A DNA stretch of 64,000 nt from Aaosphaeria pasadenensis (lineage: Eukaryota > Ascomycota > Dothideomycetes > Pleosporales), in assembly GCA_022813625.1 (NCBI GenBank), contig JAKLMB010000003.1:434001-498000 (forward strand), in the 5' to 3' direction. Both the position numbers and the translations under genes were made by a program. Positions 11,717 to 24,516 of the stretch are shown piece by piece; position 1 is the first letter of the stretch; each line of letters opens with the position of its first letter. Under the pieces are notes generated by a model, which searched no databases, was not told where the DNA came from, and saw nothing but the letters and a program-made list of their open reading frames with translations.

Positions 11717-13384
11717 ATGGCGATCGCAGAGAACTACGACGAGGTGCTGAAGGGCAAGTACCCGGCCAAGACGCACGCGAAGAAGGTGGTGGAGTGGATG
11801 CTCGAGAAGGGCGCGGACAGGACGGGCACGATTTACCTCGAGGCGCAGAAGCAGAAGTTGCTTGAGGTATGTTGATGCTCTACTTGGAAGGGCGGTTTTT
11901 AAGGGAATGTGAGACTGACTTGTACATGGGTTGTTTAGGATAATGATTCTGAGGCGCCGTTTAGGTATGTACTGCTCTTGTTACGTCTTATTCCCTTGAA
12001 GTTGTTTTGTGGATGAGGGGAGTGTTTGCTAATATGGGGAAATGATAGACAACGACGATACTTCTACTACCTTTCCGGATGCGAACTCCCGGACTCGTAC
12101 TTGACGTACGATATCCAGAGCGAGAAACTGACGCTGTTCATCCCTCCTGTCGAGCCTGAGGAGGTTATCTGGAGTGGATTGCCCATGTCGGTTGAAGAGG
12201 CGTTGGCGAAGTGAGTGGACATGCTCGGATTGTGCTGCATTGGAATAGTAGGATGTTAACTGGTACATCTAGATACGACGTCGACGAGGTCAAGACCACC
12301 AACGAAGTAAACCCATACCTCACCTCCACATCAGCCAGCCCACAGACGACCATCTACGCGATCCCCGATCAAATCTCCGACCACATCACCTTCCTGTCCT
12401 ACAAGACCAAGAACCTCGAGCTCCTTAAGCCGGCGATCGAGTACTCCCGCGTCGTCAAGACGGACTACGAGATCGCTCTGATCCGCAAAGCCAACGCCAT
12501 CTCGACGGCCGCCCACACCGCCGTCATGAAAGCCGTCTCGCACGTCCAAAACGAAACCGAGCTCGAAGCCATCTTCCTCAAATCCTGCGTCGAGCGCGGC
12601 GCAAAGCACCAAGCCTACCACTCCATCGTCGCCGCCGGCACCAACGGCGCCACCCTCCACTACGTCAAAAACGACTCCCCCACCGTCGGACGGGACCTCC
12701 TCCTCCTCGACGCGGGCTGCGAAGTCGAATGCTACGCCTCCGACATAACCCGCACCTTCCCCATCTCCGGCTCCTTCACGCCCGAATCCTCTCAAATCTA
12801 CAACCTCGTCCTCTCGATGCAGAAGCAGACGACCGCCGCCCTCAAAGCCGGCGCCTACTGGGACGACATCCACGCGCTGGCCCACCGCATCGCCATCGAC
12901 GGCCTCCTATCCCTCGGCATCCTCAAAGGCGACCGCGACGCCATCTTCGCCGCCCGCACGAGCGTCGCTTTCCTGCCCCACGGCCTCGGGCACTACCTCG
13001 GCATGGACACCCACGACACGGGGGGTAACGCAAACTACAAGGACTCTGACCCCATGTTCAGGTACCTCCGCGTGCGGGGTACGCTGCCGGCGCGCAGTGT
13101 GATCACGGTGGAGCCTGGCATTTATTTCTGCAGGTTTATCATCGAGCCGTATTTGGAGGATCCGGTGCATAAGGGGTTTATTGATACCGAGGTGCTGGAG
13201 AGGTATTGGAGTGTGGGGGGCGTGAGGATCGAAGGTACGTACTGAAGTTCCTAATGGCGAATTGAATGAAAGCGACTAACGAGGAGATGTAGATAACATT
13301 CTTGTCACGGAAGGCGGGTACGAGAATTTGACGCCGACGCCCAAGGAGCCGGAGGAGCTGAAGAAGATCATCACTGGGTCTTGA
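11717..13384 (+). CDS. pepP: Xaa-Pro aminopeptidase PepP (M24B metallopeptidase)
   Basis: Five exons, 11717-11866, 11939-11964, 12049-12210, 12273-13234 and 13293-13384, encode 463 residues, the usual length. It hydrolyses the peptide bond before a penultimate proline; probably cytosolic, as no targeting signal is seen. The N-terminal creatinase/aminopeptidase-P domain carries FRQRRYFYYLSGCELPDSYL, joined across a 26-nt micro-exon. The M24 pita-bread domain follows. The five dinuclear manganese ligands are in place: D259 (LLLDAG), D270 (ASDITRTF), H353 (LPHGLGH), E393 (VEPGIYF) and E433 (RIEDN, the codon group spanning the last intron). A catalytic-region histidine sits at 349. Nothing is missing or truncated. 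Confidence 0.95.
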
Positions 13385-13492
13385 ATTTACTCCCCTCAAG
13401 AAGGGAGCGTCATGAATGGGATTTGAATAGTTGGAGATATATCAGCGCCACCCCACGAAGGGAAACCGCGATCGAAAGGTTGAGAGGAGGTG

Positions 13493-13564
<72 letters not shown>

Positions 13565-14091
13565 GGAGAGAGCATCTTGTTGTGATATCACCCATACAAA
13601 GTATCTATCGTTGGTGAAATATGAAATCAAACCATCCCAAACCGAATCGAATCACAATGACACACATTCCCTTAACAACCCCTTTTCTTTGGGGAAAATG
13701 ACTGAGACGAGGGGATTCTATGCTCTTTGGAAGTGGACGGACGTGATCTTTGAACATCTAAGTGACGATGTCGACTTTTATCCCTGGCCCTTGACCGTAA
13801 CATTCATATGGTCTCGCTCTCTCCCTCTAGATATATTCTAATAGATACTGTACGCGTATATGGAGAATGACCATTTGTTTTATCAATCTTGATGCTTTGA
13901 TTGATTCCCGATAACTACCTCCCTAGCTTTAGTAGTACATGACAATTGAAAAAAAGGGTATACATACACACCACGCGTACATGCGAAAATACAAACTGTC
14001 CGTCTCATCCTACCTCACCCTTCCTTTTTAATTGGCGCGCTTGGTCGATTCTTTAGAAAATCGAATGCCTTGTATGAATCTCTCCTCTCCC
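13385..14091. other. Convergent intergenic region, pepP and BTB gene
   Basis: About 0.7 kb between two stop codons, with the GA microsatellite and A/T-rich DNA that probably supplies both polyadenylation regions. No gene seen. Confidence 0.5.
13494..13572 (+). repeat. (GA)n microsatellite
   Basis: Almost pure AG/GA dinucleotide repeat broken by single ATAG units, about 110 bp after the pepP stop, so probably in its 3' UTR. Confidence 0.9.
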
Positions 14092-15110
14092 TTAGATATG
14101 GCTCACCCTCGCCCTCTTCCTCGTACTACTCGGCACCACCTGCGGCGCCTTCGACGGCGTCTCACTTCTCTCCCCTGTCGCCACAACCTCCCTACTCGAC
14201 CCCCCACCGCCCCCCCTCTTCTTCTCCTGCTGATCCAGCACCAACTGCAAAACATCGTACGAGAACTGCGGGAACTCCAGACACATGGCCTTAAACTCCG
14301 GCTCCGCGTCATGCCGCAGCGCATAGCTCCTCGTCGCCCAGAACGCAGCGACGGGTTTCCTGATGACCGCGTCCTCGGGGCTCGACTCTTTGTACACGAA
14401 GCGCGCGTACGCGAGCTCGCCCTTCGCCGTCGACGCCGTGCGGTGGATCTTCGAGTGTGCGAGGGATTTCAGGTCGGGCAGTTGCAGGCGCCCCGCGAGC
14501 GTGTAGATGCGCGCGTGCACGAGGAGCCCGAGGCCTTCGTTGTCCGGGAGGGGTTGCCGTGGGTCGGTTTCGAGCGGTGCGTCGCGCGAGGTGGAGGTCT
14601 TTTTGGGGAAGTATTCGCCCGTGTAGAGGTACTCGATTACGGAGCCCATGGCGTCGACGTCGGCGTCCGGGTAGATGATTTGTCGGGGCTGGTGATGTGT
14701 TAGGTTCCTTTTCGTTTGAATGGAGGTGGGATGGGCTTACGGTTGAGCCGGACGCCAGTTCGGAGAGCTGCTTTGCGAATTCGGGCGCCTTGACGAGCAC
14801 GGCTTCGTGCGCGGAGTACGTCTGGCGGTCGTCGCCTGTCCCGACGAGCACTTCGACGATGGGACTCTTGACGAGACTGTTCTCGCACACACGCAATTGT
14901 TAGCATTCTTTCTCGTAGCTGTTCGAATTAGAAATGGTGGCATGTGCAGATGATGATGACGCACTCTGCGAAAAGGACAAGCTTCCGAGATTCTGGCTCG
15001 AGTTCCGTGAGCTCTGCCTCGTGGGTTCCTTCCGCGGCCTCGCCCTCGCCCATGTCGATGTCCTCGGCCGGGGTGCTCTCTGCGGGTGTCGATTGCTTGA
15101 GGTCCGCCAT
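14092..15110 (-). CDS. BTB/POZ-domain protein
   Basis: Three exons on the minus strand, 15110-14965, 14876-14741 and 14688-14092, encode 292 residues. Introns are 88 and 52 nt (GTGCGT and GTAAGC donors) and restore the frame. The acidic N-terminus (about 1-45) is followed by a BTB fold: LVKSPIVEVLVGTG, TYSAHEAVLV, PEFAKQL, and after intron 2 YPDADVDAMGSVIEYLYTGEY, the classic end of fungal BTB domains. An LVHARIYTLAGRLQLPDLK helix follows. The C-terminus has a Gly/Ser-rich stretch and a basic KRARVSHI end. BTB proteins dimerise and often act as cullin-3 adaptors. The fungal group with this architecture has no assigned function, so none is given. Confidence 0.88.
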
Positions 15111-16151
15111 TGTGCGACCTCAATTGGCGCTGTGGAGGACGATCATGCGTCGTGGTATGTGCGATACCAGCAATTGAGTTCGTTCGTGAAGCTTTGAGAG
15201 CTTTGGCGATTCGCTGTAGGTAGGTGCTGGGAATGCGCCCGAGAGCTTTTGAGACGGTGGAACGGTGGAATATGGGGTATATGACGAAATGATGTATAGA
15301 GACGAATAAGGCGACCCTATAGATAGGCGGATAGATGTCGGTGTTGCGCTCAATAATCGATCCGCGGGGAAGAAAGTTGGTTGCTAGGTGGCTGATGGTT
15401 GTTGTTGTTGCAGGTCGCTGGTTGCTGCAGGAGGGACCGAGCTTGCCTCTCTCTCGCTCTCTACGGGACCTGCGTTAGCGTCTGTTCCTACAGCTCTCCC
15501 AGCGCCTCTCAGCCTACGACCAACGCCTCATCGAGGGCGCCACAGCGACGGCAGCTGAGTGAAGCAATTGCTCGCTATCAGGCTATGGAATTGCATTATC
15601 ACTTGGTCTAGAAACCGAAGTTTTGATGCTTGATTCGAGATTTATAAAAGCTACTACTTCAGAGCGTACACATCCGTCACCTTGAATGACGTTGGATATC
15701 TGCTCTCAAAGCAATGTATCACGAATGAAGGCCAAAAATAAGAATAATCATGGTAGACAGTCCATTAGCTCTATGTAGAAGCAATTTCCTGGTAAACGCG
15801 TACGTTGTACCGAATTTCATTTGACGCCCCCTTGGTATCACTGATACACACTACAACGCATGACGCTGCAGCGGTACCTGAAATAATGCAGATGACCCAT
15901 CAACAGGGCTGTCGATGCAAACACCCGAATGCGAATGCCCCAGTCCAGAGAGAAAGAAAGGCGAAAAGAGAGAATGAAAACAAATTAACGCCATAGTCCG
16001 GGTGTTCGCCAATTTTTGTACGTGCTCATGCAGGTTATGCTTGCGAGTCGAAGTGAAAAAGACCCCTAGGCCGTGACTCTATATTTACAGAAATGATGTA
16101 GGAAATTAGAAGAGGTATCGAGAGAAAGCAAAATGCTGGTCATAATCGCAC
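15111..16151. other. Intergenic, between BTB gene promoter and PAP2 gene 3' end
   Basis: About 1 kb. Both neighbours are on the minus strand, so this holds the BTB promoter and the 3' region of the phosphotransferase gene. No coding feature seen. Confidence 0.5.
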
Positions 16152-17484
16152 TTAGATCCGGCCGCCCCGTTCCTGGAAGCGCTGGCCGGTGGTGGGCGTA
16201 GGCTTGTCGGCACGGATGACGTATAGAAGGAGGTCCTCTAGAGGGATGAAGACGTAGAAAACCTTGTTGCAAAAGAAGGCGAAGAACACGAAAAGTGTCG
16301 CCATCATGGCGTCCATGAAATAGTGGTTGGCGGTCGCAACGATTGTCGTGAGGATGAATGCGGGATAACCGACGCCAACGACGAGGTAGAAGATCTTCCA
16401 GAAAGCGGACTTGCGGGCCTCGCCAGGCTCCAATGTGCGACGGAACAGACCGGAATGGTAGATCATGGTGACTCCAATGCAGAACGAATATCCAAAATGC
16501 ATGGAAGGCATGGCCGCAAGCTGGTTGACGAATTTGCCGCTCATCCAGACGCTCTGAGCATCGTCGTGGCGGACGGTGTCGAGGAATCCGTACTCCTTGG
16601 GCAAAAGACGCGGCGGCATGCATGGGTAGACAATGAAAGTCATGAAAGCGCAGAAGTTGGTGAGAGTCATGGTTCGACGAGCGATGGAAAAGGTATCGAA
16701 TGACGGCGCGACGTAGTAGTACCAGCAGATGAATCTGTGCTCAACGTTAGTGGGACGGCAATGATAAGGGAGCGCGGAATACCAACCCAACAGTGCCTGG
16801 AATGTGGATCAACGCATACGCCCTGTTAAGCACCGAAAGAAAGTCCTGGTGACCATGCATGAACCATTGCTGGACCTTCTGTTCGCGAATGGGGAAGAGG
16901 AAACTCCAGAAGCTGAACTCCTCAGTTTCAAGGACTGCGATACCGTTCGCCTGCGCAACATTCCAAATACCCGAGCCCGCAAAGAGCTTGTTCGAGGCCA
17001 CGGCGGTGAAGCGGTAGAAGGCGTAGTTGATAACCCAGTAGAACATCTCGATGAGGAAAGGGAATTTCTGCAGAATTCGGCTGTGGAAGTTGTTCTTGAA
17101 ACGTGAAGTGTTGGGGGTCTCGACCTTCATGCAGCAGCAACTCCGGGTTTTGGTAGGATATTTGGTGGTCGTGGCTTCGAATTCGCCGGTGGAATCGGAG
17201 TCTGAGGAGAGTAGACGATCGGTAGAGTCATTATCGAGGAGGCCGCCAGGGCGTTCGGTGGGGCCGGATCTGATGCTGAAGTCGCGGCGACGAGTTATGA
17301 ACATAGCAAATAGGAGAATGCTGACGACCATCTACAAAGGGGACGAAGCGTTAGTTCACGCAGGCTCTAGAGAGCACGAAGAAGGTACACATACAAGGGG
17401 TTCCACCCATCCTGGGAGTTTCCAAGCAGGACTGCTATTCCACTCGGGTTCATCTACGGGAGCGGTCACGTTGAGGGCTTCCAT
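16152..17484 (-). CDS. PAP2-superfamily integral membrane phosphotransferase (Aur1/Ipt1-like)
   Basis: Exons 17484-17395, 17331-16787 and 16734-16152 encode 405 residues; introns are 63 and 52 nt. The second intron uses a less common GTTGGT donor, chosen because it gives the continuous reading IPGTVGFICWYYY. About six or seven hydrophobic segments are visible. The PAP2 catalytic elements are intact: PSMH with H291, and ANHYFMD with H349 and D353 (HxxxD). This arrangement is shared with the fungal inositol-phosphorylceramide synthase Aur1 and related PAP2_3 proteins, which move a phospho-headgroup between lipids. Whether this one acts on ceramide, phosphatidic acid or another lipid cannot be told. 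A soluble Ser/Asp-rich loop and a Cys-rich SCCCMK stretch lie between the first two membrane segments. Confidence 0.87.
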
Positions 17485-20400
17485 GGTGTTGTTGCTGGAC
17501 GACGTCGTCGTCGTTTTAGGGGACTGTATGGGAATACGCTTTCGATGTACGGAGGTCTTTAAGGAGAAGAGATATAGCGGTAGACGTATGCGGTTCGAGG
17601 GAAAAGGGAAGTTGTGTCACCTCTCGTATCGAGGGAAGAGGATGCAGGACGAAGTGCAGGCTGCACAGAGAAGTATATCCCGGAATCGGGGACGTAGAAT
17701 AGGAAACAAATAGGGAATGGGATGTCGTCGACCTTAGACCACAGGGGCGTAAGAATGGTGAATTAAAGAAGAGGAGTGCCGGAGGAGGTTGAGGTTGAGG
17801 TTGAGGGGATGGAGAGGGATGGTGGGAGAGAAGGGAGGGTGGGTAGTCGTGTGCTCAAAAAGTAGGGAACGGAACCTTGGTAGCGGTAGGGCAAAGGTAT
17901 ACAGTACGAGAAGGGGCGCAGCGTCAGTGCCAACCAAGGAAGAAGCAGGACGACGGATGATGGATGGATTAATAGAGGGAACGATGATGGGATGAGAAGA
18001 GGAATGATCAGCCCTGGCTGGGTTGGTTTTGTCTTTCAATGTGCATGTATCTTCCCTACCACGCCTACCAAGGCACACCGGAATACTGATTTACTCTCTG
18101 CTAATTACCTCCTTAAGCATCTCGTACGAAGTCACTATTTCTCTTTCCTTCACGATAATACAAATCCTGTACCGAACGTAGTAACTAGACTGTAGTGCCT
18201 TATCCACCCTATCCTACCTAAGTGCCCTTTTCCCTCCCCATCTTGTTTGATTAATGGCTTGGTTATCCCATTACTCTCCAAAAAAGGGATGAAAAAGGAA
18301 TTAATACACGTTAAAACGCAAAACCTCGCGACTTGGCAGTGACTGGATGTGGCTGTCGGACATGGAACGGACGTAATTAGGAGTTCCACTTTTCCACTGC
18401 TTGTTCTCCTACAAACCCACCACTTGTTCTTGGTTCTCGCTTTTCCAGTAGAATCCCGATCATCGTCTGTTTCAAGCTTCTGTTGTGAACGCCGGAGAGA
18501 AGAATGTCTGCATCTTTCTGTTGTTCCGTCCCAAGAATTGCGCTTCCTTTGTCCTCTCCCCCATTTCTACAATGCAATGTCCACGCGTCTGTCCCAAAGT
18601 AGCTGCCTGAGTATAATCTCACGCCCGCTTGATTTCCTCTAAGGCGTCCTGACGCATGCCAAGGTGCGCAGACGTGCGCATTCACTGCGGATGGTGGCCT
18701 TTTGATTCCCCTGGCCAGTGGCGGCCCGTTCTCTACGATGCGCTGGATCGGCCACCTAGCTCCAAGAGGGCAAAGCAGTGTCGCGTGCCGGTCTTTTACG
18801 AAGTCTTCTGCTCCAACTACTACGTCAATGGCGCATCGTATAGTACTGGACTGATTGCATTTCAACGTTCTTGAGATCGAAGCTTGATGCTGCAGACATC
18901 TTCGCACGCTTAAGATGGGTTGGGTGGTGATTGCAGATTACAGCTGATTGTTGGCAAAGGCTTGGAACACTATCCTAGCATTTACGCCCTACTGTGTAGG
19001 TATGTATTACATTACGCAGCACTGTACGCAGCAATTACCATGCGCATTGCTTGGCCTGAGAAAGGCTTGTGATTGATGTGGACCTGTTGCGAACTCAGTG
19101 TCTAGCGGATGGGGCGGCATCTCTTTGGCGCCCACATTCGAAACTCTCCCAGACCTCCCTCGTACCGACCGTACAGCGACACCGTCATGACCGTATAGCG
19201 ACACCGTAAAGAACGTACAGAGAGGACGGACAGCAATTGTAAGATCCGGGAACCCGGCTATATTTAAATGTCCCGAGCCAATAGGGTTGCATCTCTCACG
19301 TGGCCCAACGGTGCTCGCTTTCCTTTTTAACTGCCGGTCGCGTACTGTACTTCCATGTGCGATGAAAAAGAAATAGCCATCTCTCGCAGCCAATACGAAA
19401 TACGCAGAAGATTCACTGGCTGGATTTTAGCTGACACGATGGAGAAATCCTCAGTTTCCACGAATCGATAGGGGTCATCATATGCAATCCATTCCCCGGG
19501 ATTACTTGATGTATGGAGTATATCCGGCGGCATACCTCTTTCTCTCGCTTTGTATTGCATCGTAAATGATCTTTATCGGCAACCGACATGTTTCCAGATT
19601 CCCATCACCGGTGATAATCGTATTCCCCGCTTGTTCGATATGCTATTGACAAACGTTGAAAGACGCTGATTGCATTCTATCGTAGCCACGCGAACTGCAC
19701 AACCTTCTGATGGACCCGCAGCACCTGAAGGCGAACACAACCTCTGTCTATCTTTATCGATACATATTTTAGAAGACGCTGTCTCTGGTTGAAACGAACT
19801 AACTCTCCTGCTGTGGTAGACTTGTACACCTCAACACCACACATGACTGCTACACCAACATCGACGTCACTGCAAGAGGTAGAGAATAGATCTGTGGCTT
19901 TCGGTTAACCCATCGGCTCTGCATTTGCGCCCCCAATGAATACGACCTTTTTGTTCTATGGTTGAAGGCATGCTTGCGAGATACCCGAAATAATTCGACG
20001 CCTTATTTTAAACCAGATCGTCGGTCCAAAGACACCCCGGTTCGACCTCATCCCATTCGCCCAAATTTCTCCGAAGCATCGATTCTTACCAGCGATCACT
20101 GCACCAGCAGGCTGGTCGCATACATGAGCCGCAAACCGAGCAGGATGACAGGATCCGTCACAGCATCCGATGAAGACATGTACCGCGATCGAGGCCTGGT
20201 GTAACTATCTGACATGGGTAACTCTCCATCCAGAATGACCAAAGCAGTATGAAAAGCGAGCAGAGCGTTGCAAAACACATCTTTTTGGGAACTGCATCAG
20301 CAAACATCCGACTGCCCAGTGGAGTCATAGCATCGTGCACACCGACAGAGAAGCAATATCGTCATGTTCCTGGTCCCATAGAGTCCCAAGTATCCGATCG

Positions 20401-21416
20401 CATTCTGTGCTTTACCGGTATTGTGACATTCCCCCGACCGTTATGCCAGACACATCGCCAGATGCCCCAATCCTAAGAGGCCACACGACGCCACACAGCT
20501 GACATCGCGCCAGCGGATACGAGGGATACATCCATGCCCAAACGCGCCCCCAAAGGAACATTCCTTCCGTGACACACGATATCGCGTGGTATCGCCAATC
20601 ACCTAACCCAGACCCAACTGGACGGGAATGAGAGACAAACCATGGAGCCGAGCTCAGCTGAATCGAAAAGGTGGAAACGATCCGCGGAGATGTAATCGGG
20701 TTTGCGATGATGGGGGAGCTAAGCTGTTGTGTCCCGCTGTCCACACTTGACAGCAGCGCGCGGGGGATGCGAGCCGTTGAGGTCTAAACATCAGGGTCTG
20801 AAAGAGGCGCTCCGCTCTGGGATGAAAATAGCACAGCAAATGGTCGACGGGCCAAGTGCAGGAAAACAGGATGGGGCAGCAGATCAGATCAGACTACTAT
20901 CCACTTTCATTCGCAGGGCTACTAGGGTAGACACGTGAAGCAATTGCAAGCAAGCACGGAAAAAGATCAAAGGTATAAGTATGACACCAGAAGACCATCA
21001 GCCGGGAAACAAGTCGAACAGAGTAGAAAAATACTAGCCCATCCTTTCTCTTAAAAACCGAACAATCAATTTGACCAGCAATTCGTCGAAATCAAAAAGC
21101 TCTTCAAGCCACAGTCCCACAAAGTTGGTCGTGTCCCGCGTCTTAGTTTCAAGCCTCCCCAGCAAGTTCGCAGAGAGCACCAGATCAAGCGATTCTTGCG
21201 GCCCTCAACTGCAAATCACTTTCGACTTCAAAAGACCAGATATCTTTTTGTCCATTTGTTACTCGTAGAAGACGTCTCGAATCTCGAGAGCGTCCGCTAC
21301 GACCGAAAACCGCAAAAACGTATCCCATATATTTCCTCCCGCTGCACCCCTTCTCCATCGCCATCAACCTGGGCAATAGAAGGAACGCAGAAGCAAGATA
21401 TCCAACCGTGCACACA
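17485..21416. other. Gene-free 3.9 kb, divergent promoters of the PAP2 and GFA genes
   Basis: The neighbours point away from each other, so both promoters lie here. Short ORFs on both strands show no domain, splice pattern or coding bias. A 22-bp tandem repeat lies at 19167-19222. CT-rich DNA near 21270-21416 probably belongs to the GFA gene leader. Nothing else recognised. Confidence 0.45.
19167..19222 (+). repeat. 22-bp tandem repeat, about 2.5 units
   Basis: Units at 19167-19188 and 19189-19210 share GACCGTA, AGCGACACCGT with three or four differences; a third partial unit (GAACGTACAGAG) follows. Non-coding. Confidence 0.7.
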
Positions 21417-22909
21417 ATGTCCAACAACGCCCCGTCTCAAAAGGTTTGTTCAAGATCTCCTTTTCAATCTTTACTTTGAAACTTCCGTCTACCGCTCATT
21501 TCCTTTCTTCCTTCGTCGACACTATCAGTGATTTCCTTTCTTTTTCCTATTTCTCGGGGATACCATGTTCTCCATCTCTCGTCTACACACGAACTCCCCC
21601 ATCCCTGGTGATCATCCTGGGAATTTTTTTTTAATTTCCCCCCTCGGAAGGATTCTTACCCCTCACCCAAACCGAATCTTCGACGGGCTCATTACCGACC
21701 ATTACCAAAGCCCAAAATGTCCAAAATCGCCAGCCTTAAAACGCTCGAAAAAGGAACTACTAGATCGGATCGCATCTGCCGGACCAAACAGATAAGGGAG
21801 CATACCGCGCTACAGAGGGACCCAAATCGCCAAGTCATCAAGTCTCGAACCAATCATGCACCAACGCCAACGACAACGACGATAGACACTATTATTACCA
21901 AGACAAGTTGCATTCCATCGACGACGCTATTATTGGGAGGAAAAGTCGTGTTGTCCCCTCATCAAGCCATCATGGTTAGAAACTATTGGACGGAGCTACC
22001 TTTTGGACCCTGGAGACGATCACATGCGCGAAAGTGTGGAGAGGAAACCCAGACCAAACACCAGGCCCGTCGATCCGATCGCGAGGAGAAAAATGAGGGG
22101 GAGAACTCCAATGGGGGTTGTGGATGACACATGGCGCCCCTTAACGTTATTGCATTCATTTTTGTGAGATGCAAAGAGTGTCGATCACGGCCATTCTGGA
22201 ACTGGGGGTTTTTCTGGACTTCAAGACTACTGGATCTTAACTTGGACTATTCTTGGACGCTCTCCCTAACCTCTATACCACCCAAATACCCGTTCCCAAG
22301 CAAACCCATACTTAACTCTCAAGACTCTACATTACATTACATTTACAGTCGCTAACCAAACCCACCCCTCGTGGTGGAAAACAACAGTACCGAGCCTCCT
22401 GCCACTGCCAACTCATAACCTACACGGTGACCCTCTCACCGCCCCTCGACGACCTCGAAAGCTGGGTCGTCGAGTGCAACTGTTCGATCTGCGCGCGGAA
22501 TGGCTACCTGAACGTCTACGTGCAGAACGAGTGCATTGAGTTCGAGGGCGTGGGGCTGGAGAGTGATATGGTTGAGGTGAGTGGATTGCGCCCTACGTGA
22601 AGGGGGTTTGTGGGAGGATTGAAGGGAGTATGCTGATTATGAGGGGAACAGAAATATCGATTCGGGAAGCAGAGGGTTCAGCATTATTTCTGCAGTCGCT
22701 GTGGGAGTAGTCTGATGGCGGAGAGTATTGAGCCGGGGTTTTATGAGGGGGTTAAGGCGTTGAATGTAAGTGCTCTCAAGTGCAAGCTGTCTCTATGCAG
22801 TTATCCTCATTCTTGCGGATTGCTAATCTTGCGGGTACAGGTTCGAATGTTCCACGATGTCGATGTACAGCTGCTACAGAGGAGGCAGGTCGATGGGAGG
22901 AACCTGTAG
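21417..22909 (+). CDS. GFA/CENP-V-like zinc-binding protein
   Basis: Exons 21417-21443, 22349-22576, 22652-22765 and 22841-22909 encode 145 residues. The last three are secure: the introns are short GT-AG and the protein has the full GFA signature, CHC near the N-terminus, CNCSIC, then FGK and YFCSRCGSSL, i.e. the cysteines that bind two zinc ions. The family includes glutathione-dependent formaldehyde-activating enzyme and many fungal members of unknown substrate. The first exon (MSNNAPSQK) is less sure: it needs a 905-nt intron (GTTTGT donor, TTACAG acceptor), about ten times longer than the others here. It is preferred because its ATG has a good context (CACACAATGTCC) and the phase fits. 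A missed small exon or a different start inside the 905 nt is possible. Confidence 0.82.
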
Positions 22910-24133
22910 GATGCTGGTTACATGGTTCTGTGGTCGAGAACGACAGGCGATGGATTGAAGTCTGCATGGCTAGACCAGAACGCGTTCCGTCTCGTCGCTC
23001 TTTAGGCCACTCGCAGCTATAGTTATCCAGGGTGATACACAAGGAGGAGGGTGTCATTTCCGTTGGCTTTGGTCGGGTTTTATAGAGCGTGGAGTCTTGT
23101 CGGGTTGCATGAGATATCCTATGCTTTCTTTTTGATGATAGATACCGACAGGTGCAGTTCTTTCGCTATAGTGGTGAGCCACGAGAATACGATTGTTGTT
23201 TTGCGATAGATTTTTCTTTCAAGGTCAGCTATGTAGTACCAGGCCCGCGTCGGTCATCTTGTACGCTCTCGGCCTTACTCGTGGTAGTTGCATATGCCCA
23301 GTATGGAGTAGTCAAGCATGAAACTGCTCCTTACCCCTGAGACAGATTGTCTTCTTACTCGCATGAGGAAGATAAAAAGATACGACCCCGCTGTCCGTCA
23401 CCAGGTAGCTTTAAGAATAGGGTTTAGTTACCATGGCCGTGGTAAGGCTGAGGGAACCGATCTTAGCGGAGGTGATCAACCGTGGATCGTTTCACGCCTG
23501 AAGAGTGGGGAAGGACATCTCATCGTCATAACCGATCCTTACTTCACGCCACCATCACGAAACCACAACGCTTGCACGTGAGAGCGTACCAGAGAAACAA
23601 AGGACTAGACAGTATGGTTAGATCGATTCAGGTTGTTTATATATAAACAAAACTCCAAACAGTATGCTTTGAATAACTTTCACATCGTTCAATTCTCATC
23701 TATGAATCCTCATCCCCCCGGATCACGGGCTATCGCGCATCCGCAATTTCCCCTCATCTCACTCGTATCGCAAGCTTCATCTGGATTGGCTGGCTCAGTC
23801 GAGGATTGCCCGGCGCCGCCCCCTTAAGAAGAATAATGCAACTTCTTTTGATCGGCTGTCACTCCATTCTTTCTTCTTCTCCCTCATTCCTCTTCTTCAT
23901 CTTCTTTCTCTTCTTCATCATCATATCTGCCTTGTCCAGCCAGAGCTGTTCATCCACATCAACCGCTAACTCTCCATCCATTCACTAACAGACCGCAACA
24001 ACAGAGTTACTATACCAACAGACATGCACAGCACACAGGTTGGGGAGGCTTTGGGCTCAGCCACCCACAGCACTCTCCTCTCTCCCTCAGTCGCCCCTCC
24101 AATCCCCTCCCACGTACTCAGGCTCCTCTCTTT

Positions 24134-24168
<35 letters not shown>

Positions 24169-24516
24169 GGCTGCCGGCCATGCGTGCGGCCTCCACACCT
24201 ACTCAATCACGCCGAACGCGACCCTGCAAGTTGCCTTTCTTCCTCAATCGAGCCCTCGCGCGAAACCGTCCCTACGTTCTCCATCTTCTAACATTTACTT
24301 ACTTGACTCACATTACTACATGAACATTAGTTCCATCTTATGCTGACTACGCTTTCATCGCTATTCTGTCCATCTACTACCCCAGGTAATCTTTCGTCAC
24401 TTACCCTGCTCCTCTACCCTATCACACTCCCCGCACCCTTCCTCAGGCAGACATATTCCAACTACAAATCTGAGTATGCACTTCCTCCTGCCCTACTATC
24501 CACGCCAGCACAAGTA
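22910..24516. other. Intergenic, GFA gene to zinc-finger gene
   Basis: About 1.6 kb. From about 23850 the plus strand becomes CT-rich and includes a (CT)n run at 24136-24166; this probably is promoter and leader of the zinc-finger gene. A GTAATC...CAGGCAG segment near 24383-24448 could be a leader intron. No gene seen. Confidence 0.45.
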
